Positions 58,968 through 64,000 of a DNA stretch of 64,000 nt are shown here, in pieces (within the stretch, counting starts at the first letter, position 1; each line of letters starts with the position of its first letter). The notes beneath the pieces are model-generated. The model was given only the letters and a program-made list of their open reading frames with translations, was not told where the DNA came from and ran no database searches. The translations under genes were made by a program, and so were the position numbers. The stretch comes from Macrosoma leucophasiata (taxonomy: Eukaryota > Arthropoda > Insecta > Lepidoptera > Hedylidae). Location: positions 15,178,501-15,242,500 of the forward strand of contig JAWQUS010000027.1 in the NCBI GenBank assembly GCA_036365455.1, in the 5' to 3' direction.

Positions 58968-61900
58968 TTAATCACCCTCTTCCATGGCCACTTCCATTGC
59001 ACTTTCAGAGTAAAATGGACCCTGTTCTACATAAGTCTCCATTCTTGTAATTATATTGGCCTCAAATACTGTTGTAAGTGATAATCTTTTGATAATGTCG
59101 TATCTTGCTTCTTTGGATTCTTTGTTATCATTCATAGATCTGTCTAGTAAAAATTCCACAAATCCTGAAAACAATTATAGTTATGTGCACTCATTTATAA
59201 AACTAAGTATAGGTCGCGCCACGTAAAAAGAACGCTGGAAGAAAGTAGAAGGGATGTGTTCGCGCATCGGTACACTCGCGCACGAAAGTATTAGCCCTAT
59301 TGGTTTATTTTTGATCTAGCTTTCGCTTGCGGTTTTGTGTATTGGTAAGCAGATTGAAAACTATATTACATAGAATAACATAAAATGAAATAAAAACACA
59401 TGACGCGCAGCTTGACCGCCAGCGTTCTTTTTACGTGGCGCGACCTATATAACATTCAAAATTATATTTGGATCGTCTTTTACTTGAGGGATCAATAATT
59501 CAATGAAAAAATATCACTATAATCTTTTCGGCAGTGGTGGTCATTAGTCATGCTTATAGTGATCTGCGCTTGGGCAGCGTAAATATTACAGAAAACGATA
59601 TAATCTGACCTGTAACCGGCCTTTGTTTATGATCGTCATATAAACTCGTCCAAACGAATATAACAATAGCTCAATGATCGCTATGGCTTTAATACCGCCC
59701 ACGAAACATGGGTGAATCGCCCTTATCCTCGTTACGTATTTGATTTATGTTGCCCTATCATCTCAGAGCAATACCCATAATCTTGCCGTCATTATTGATT
59801 TAGTTGGCGGAAGTAACGAATTAATCGGCCACTTGAGGGGGGTATTTACCCTCAACCCAACCCACCCCTGGTAAACTCTGTTATCTAACATTATGATGCT
59901 TGTGAATTTTTATCGCATGCCAACGCTCGAAGAGACGATTTTATCTCCCCGTCTGAGCAGCAGAAAGCCGTCCTCAGACTGCCCAGTCGGAAGGCCGCCG
60001 TCGGGTCTGATGTTATCCCGACCGAAGCCCTCCAACATCTACCGTAGCTCTTCCGTTTTCAGTAACCAGACTCAGTATCGGAATTCGACAAGCCAGTTGG
60101 TCCAGCGGTGTAAGACGACCGTTTTAACCAAGACTCACGGGTTCGATCCCCATGCCGGGACAAATATTTGTATGACCTGCAGATGCACCCAAGACACAGG
60201 TTTATAAGTTCAGTGATGGGCGATGTTTATGAAAGTAACAATCGAATTATTCGAATGATTTTGTAACTCCTAGTATTCGAATAGTCATTCGAATGGATTT
60301 TTCATTCCAATGAATTTTCATTATTTGAATGTTTTTTTCATTCGAATAAATTTTCGGTGATCGAATGTTTTTTTTTTCATTAGAAAATTTAAAAGGGTAG
60401 CAGTTGTACCTACCTAAAAATATTGTTATTTCATTTTTCCCTATTTAATTCTATTATGGTAATAAGAATATTTTTGCATTAAAGCAAAGCTTATTTCATT
60501 TTAGTGTTGTTTTAAGATTCATTTATTGTTTTTTGTCTTTCACGGTAGCAATTGTACCTACAATAAATATTGTTATTTTTGACAAGTTTATTTATTAAAT
60601 TATGTAATATTATTATTAATTTATTTATGAGAAAACATTCGATTCTAAGAAAGAGCCATTCGAGTGTTGTAAAATCATTCGAATGTTTTTTTTATAATTC
60701 GAATGAAACAGCTCTTTCTTACAATCGAACAATTGAAATACCTGCCTATTCGAAAAATCATTCATTCGAATGATTCATTCGCATCCGCCCATCACTAGTT
60801 AACGTACTTAGTGTTGGGCTGTGAGTGTAAGCCTATTTATTTATTTACTCCGTTCAGACCTAGACCGATTGGAAACTGGAAAAGTCACTGTCCTCCCGAA
60901 ACAGGATAAGGACCGCCGCCTAACATCAAGCTACCAATTTGGCCTCCGCGCGGGGCATAGTAAGTAGTATAATACTATGCTCCAGCTGATCCGGGTGCTT
61001 CACCACCTCACCGTGGAGGCCAACAAAGGCCACTAAGCTGTCGGCGTTTCTCTAGATATAGAAAAACGTTAGACCGCTTGTGGTACGTCGGGCTCTGCGA
61101 CAAAATAGCGTCGAATCCACAACCTGGCATACTTAAGGTGGTAGCAGATTTTCTCTCAGAGCAACAGTTCTACGTCGAGTTCATGATGAAGCACAAGGTC
61201 TCGTCTCAGCGTTTAATCCATGCCACAGTATCACAGGGCAGATGTCTGTCGCCGTGCCTATACGCGCCATATACAGACGACATACCTACCTTGCGCGACT
61301 ATCGGCATGAGCAGATAACTGGCTAGTTAGATGCCACATTTAAATGAGAGATGATACTGTTCCTTTACATACCTGCAACATTTGCCACCAAATCTGCACC
61401 CCAGTTATGTTGACATACAGCATCAAGCAAACTGAAAGCTGCTAATTTAATATCAGGAAAAGGATTCTTGCACATGTTTAGTAACGTTTCCATAGCACTG
61501 GGTTGTCTACTTAGACTTCTAAACCATTCTCGTGTCATTAAAGTGACCCGTTGATCAACAGGACCAGCCTTAGATAATTGAGGATCAGTTTCAATACCAA
61601 TCAAGCTAGCATAACAATACAGCGCCCTCACTTTAATTTCTGTTGGACTATTCTTGATCAAATTCCCAATCTTTTCTACAGTTTGAGTATATCTACTTCC
61701 TGAAATAATATAATTACACAGAAGTTTATAATATGGCCATATTCATTATTATTTTTATGTAGAAATTATGATTTGTGTTGTGTTGTAATGTGTAATGAGA
61801 TACAAAAATAAATACCTAAAGCGACAAGACATAATTTCCCTTCAATTGTTGCTCCAATGAAACCCAATGTATCCAAAATTATAGGTAAAATTGTGACGTC

Positions 61901-63276
61901 ATCTGATTCAAATGCATTAAATAATGCATCAAGTAATCCAGGGTATTTAGTGAATATTTCTTTGGGATAGTGATGTGCAACACATCCAAAAAATTTCATA
62001 TAACCTGAAACATTATTAAAATATTGTTGTTTACAAGTTTTATAAAATTAAATGTAATTAACACTTTATTAATGATCAAAAAACGTACCAGGTGTAAGTA
62101 TATTCCCAAGGGGATTGTTTTGAAGTTCACCTATAAGTGTTGCAATTTTCTGCAATGCTCCTTGCTTGACAAGGTAGGTTAATGCATATGGTTTTATTGC
62201 TAATTGTGAGAGCAACTCCAAAATATTCAGCTGATACAAGATATCACTGGATTGCAGTTCATTCACCATATAATCAATATATCCTATTTCAACACATAAA
62301 TCAAATAGCTCTGATGATTTTGATGAAATATTAATTACCACCTAATAGAAATAAAAAATAATTAATCTATGTAGCAAATTATTTATAATGATGAAAATAT
62401 TTATAAATATAATTACTAACCTCATAAGCATTGCATTTAGTACTGCTATTCAATTCAAGAGCTATTTTCATTTCTTCTAAAACTTTATGGTAAGCTTCAG
62501 AGGGCAAAATTGATGTTATCTTAATAGCTTTATTTGCTATTCCCACATCTTCATCACTTACAAGTTGTGCTACGACTACAAATAAGTCAATGTACTGAGT
62601 ATTTGGTAACAAACAAGGATCTAAACTAACTGTTTTATAGACCTGAAAAAAATCATGCATTAGTAATATTGTCATATTCAGTATTTTACAAGCATTAAAT
62701 ACTAATTCACCTATTATGTATATTAAGTAGCAATATCTACCATTCTTCTTCTATCTGCCATTGGCCTGCCAGCTCACGAGAAAAATATGACAATTCATTT
62801 TTTATTGTTATACAGGCCATAAGGCTCACTCAATCCTAAAGAACTTAACACAATTTTGATCATTTTTCTCACCTCATCAATAGCAACCCTGCGCACACAA
62901 GCCTTTTCATGGCGTAATAAATACATAATATGACCCGTGTAGTACCTTAGTACATCCCCCGTCTCAAATTTTTCAAAACAAGCTCTGAGTACTTCACATG
63001 CTAAGTCCACTTGAACTCTGGTTATAATAAATAATAATTTGTTAATTGAATGAAATCATGTTTAAAAAGGACTCAACTTTGTTCTAATACTTACTGGTCA
63101 CTAACATTGAAGCAGTTTATTATCTTGGAAATACCGACATTTCTTATAGAAGGCAAAACTTCTGGGGCAGGTTGGATGAGAAGATTTTTTATTTCAGTTA
63201 GAGCCGCTGGCCGGCAATCTTCATTCTGAAGTAGTAGAACAAAATGTTTATATTTTTCAAGAATTTGTGTAGACAT
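58968..63276 (-). CDS. PSMD5: 26S proteasome assembly chaperone PSMD5 (S5B), complete, seven exons
   Basis: Coding exons on the - strand are 63095-63276, 62873-63017, 62421-62642, 62089-62341, 61816-62004, 61373-61699 and 58968-59164. All introns are GT...AG, the phases are consistent, and the total is 504 codons plus TAA, equal to the human length. The product is an all-helical ARM/HEAT-like protein. Recognisable stretches are LLQNEDCRPAALTEIKNLL near the start, LVSDEDVGIANKAIK, YLVKQGALQKIATLI, LDTLGFIGATIEGKLCL, EIKVRALYCYASLI, REWFRSLSRQP and AAFSLLDAVCQHNWGADLV. The C-terminal exon ends FVEFLLDRSMNDNKESKEARYDIIKRL...MEEGD. PSMD5 binds the ATPase PSMC2/Rpt1 and assists base assembly, then leaves before the mature proteasome forms. 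Intron 6 (59165-61372) is enlarged by nested transposons; no exon is broken. Confidence 0.95.
59208..59449. mobile_element. MITE with perfect 31-bp terminal inverted repeats (PSMD5 intron 6)
   Basis: The first 31 bp (59208-59238, starting TATAGGTCGCGCCACG) are the exact reverse complement of 59419-59449. The element is 242 bp long including the terminal TA dinucleotides. TA at both ends fits a Tc1/mariner-type target duplication. It has no coding capacity. Confidence 0.8.
59930..60058 (+). pseudogene. jockey-like LINE reverse transcriptase, upstream fragment
   Basis: In one frame 59970-60035 reads LPSRKAAVGSDVIPTEALQHLP, the segment before the palm of jockey-type reverse transcriptases. It sits in PSMD5 intron 6, antisense to that gene, and is cut off by a tRNA-derived SINE that starts near 60093. 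Confidence 0.6.
60093..60850 (+). repeat. tRNA-headed SINE, split by a MITE
   Basis: The head GGTCCAGCGG...GGGTTCGATCCC resembles RNA polymerase III A and B boxes. It is followed by GGGACAAATATTTGTATG, and after a 586-bp insertion (60211-60796) by GTGTTGGGCTGTGAGTG. The same order without interruption is seen at 56740-56860, and on the - strand at 11100-11370. Confidence 0.65.
60211..60796. mobile_element. MITE with hAT-like ends inside the tRNA-headed SINE
   Basis: The left end is CAGTGATGGGCG and the right end CGCCCATCACT, giving 11 bp of perfect inverted repeat (60212-60222 and 60786-60796). AGTT flanks both sides. The body is AT-rich with many ATTCGAAT-type motifs. The ends resemble hAT elements, but an 8-bp target duplication is not evident, so the superfamily is uncertain. 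Confidence 0.6.
60866..61325 (+). pseudogene. jockey-like LINE reverse transcriptase, palm fragment
   Basis: The translation shows YQFGLRAGHS (60935), LQLIRVLHHLTVEANKGH, GVSLDIEK (motif A region), then PGILKVVADFLSEQQFYVEF, SQGRCLSPCLYAPYTDDIPT (motif B and the start of motif C). The order matches jockey elements. Stops and missing residues show it is dead. It is the continuation of 59930-60058 beyond nested insertions. Confidence 0.7.
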
Positions 63277-64000
63277 TTTAGAATTTTGAGAACATAATCT
63301 TCATTAATAAAGAGTTACAAATAAAAATCGAGTCTCAGTTACAAGCACTATTTTGAATTTGACAACTATACTCTCTCTGAATAGCTCTGAATTGTCATGG
63401 ACACCGACCAATAACCAAGACAGACGGCCATCTCCATACAAGCCACCTATAACTTTATCTAGGTATGCAGTGAAGTAAAGAGGGAGAGGCATATACTATG
63501 GATCCCATTCATGACTTTTCGCTTTGTCACTTGCAGATGCACTACTTTTATACGGGCCAAAAATCTCGTTTTCTCCATACCTACTTGAATTGTTTTATCT
63601 CGTTTTCTCAATATGTTTTTTTTTTTTTTTTTTTTGTTGTATTATGGCAATGTACGTTTGTACTTCATGCCAACCACAAACGGGGGAAACTTATAAAAAC
63701 ATAAATTGTTCGGAAATGTCGGGATTTGGAAAGGAACATTCGGTTAAGGACAGCGTGGAACAAAATTATAATACAAACAATATTTACATATTAGAATTAA
63801 ATCTTAATATTATTTAATAAAATAAATCTAGCTAAAATATTATATATATTTACATCATTATAAGCGAGAAGACATAATATTGAAGATGGGAGTGGAATTT
63901 GGAGGGAAATAAGATCTGAATAGAAAGAGGAATGGTCATAGGAACAACAAGAGAAAAAGACATGGTTTACGTCCCCAATAGCATCGGCTCCACAATCACA
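63277..64000. other. PSMD5 upstream region
   Basis: The first 200 bp should contain the PSMD5 promoter; no TATA box was seen. Further right is a 17-T run (63620-63636) and AT-rich DNA with no supported gene. Confidence 0.35.

Noticed and set aside
63498..63817. Two short overlapping frames with Phe runs
   Set aside because: They owe their length to a poly-T run; no promoter, domain or codon signal.

Overview
The window is nuclear DNA of an insect, almost certainly a moth or butterfly. It is AT-rich and gene-poor. Its genes have introns with GT/AG borders. It is packed with repeats of lepidopteran type: Bm1-like SINEs, short Helitron-like elements ending in CTAG that carry the 'GTGCCCGCGACTTCGTCCGCG' type end, RTE-, jockey- and other non-LTR retrotransposon remnants, a mariner and several MITEs. 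I cannot name the species.

Four protein-coding loci are supported. (1) Positions 24048-24323 (- strand) are the first coding exon of hedgehog (hh): signal peptide, CGPGRG lipidation site and the conserved start of the signalling domain, ending at a splice donor after ...RLMTQ. No other hh exon is present, so 1-24047 is the start of a first intron longer than 24 kb. (2) 49113-49883 (-) is an intronless 256-residue coiled-coil protein that I do not recognise. (3) 55632-58892 (+) is a complete five-exon DNAJC9 orthologue (265 aa). (4) 58968-63276 (-) is a complete seven-exon PSMD5 (26S proteasome assembly chaperone S5B) gene (504 aa). DNAJC9 and PSMD5 converge, with 75 bp between their stop codons.

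Layout: 1-24047 is hh intron 1, with scattered SINEs, a PIF/Harbinger-like MITE (8009-8320), a 1.3 kb Helitron (9796-11098), a head-to-head SINE pair (13.4-14.2 kb) and an ACC-rich tract (19.9-20.15 kb). The hh first exon and its GC-rich leader lie at 24.05-24.5 kb. From 24.5 to 49 kb is intergenic DNA dominated by transposable elements: four Helitrons fused head to tail (34.9-35.6 kb), a 1.7 kb Helitron with an expanded internal tandem array (35.7-37.4 kb), a mariner holding a SINE and itself enclosed by another inverted repeat (38.0-39.3 kb), and a LINE interrupted by a SINE (39.4-40.5 kb). The orphan gene lies at 49.1-49.9 kb. From 50 to 55 kb are more repeats, including a Helitron inserted into another repeat, a hAT-type MITE with a perfect 8-bp target duplication, and an RTE LINE bounded by inverted repeats. 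From 55.4 to 63.5 kb is the DNAJC9/PSMD5 pair; PSMD5 intron 6 holds a nest of elements.

I found no new multi-gene system. What stands out is structural: the tandem Helitron array, the precise Helitron empty site, several nested insertions, several long perfect hairpins that look recently made, and an upstream reading frame whose stop overlaps the hh start codon. All calls come from reading the sequence by eye; no database search was run.
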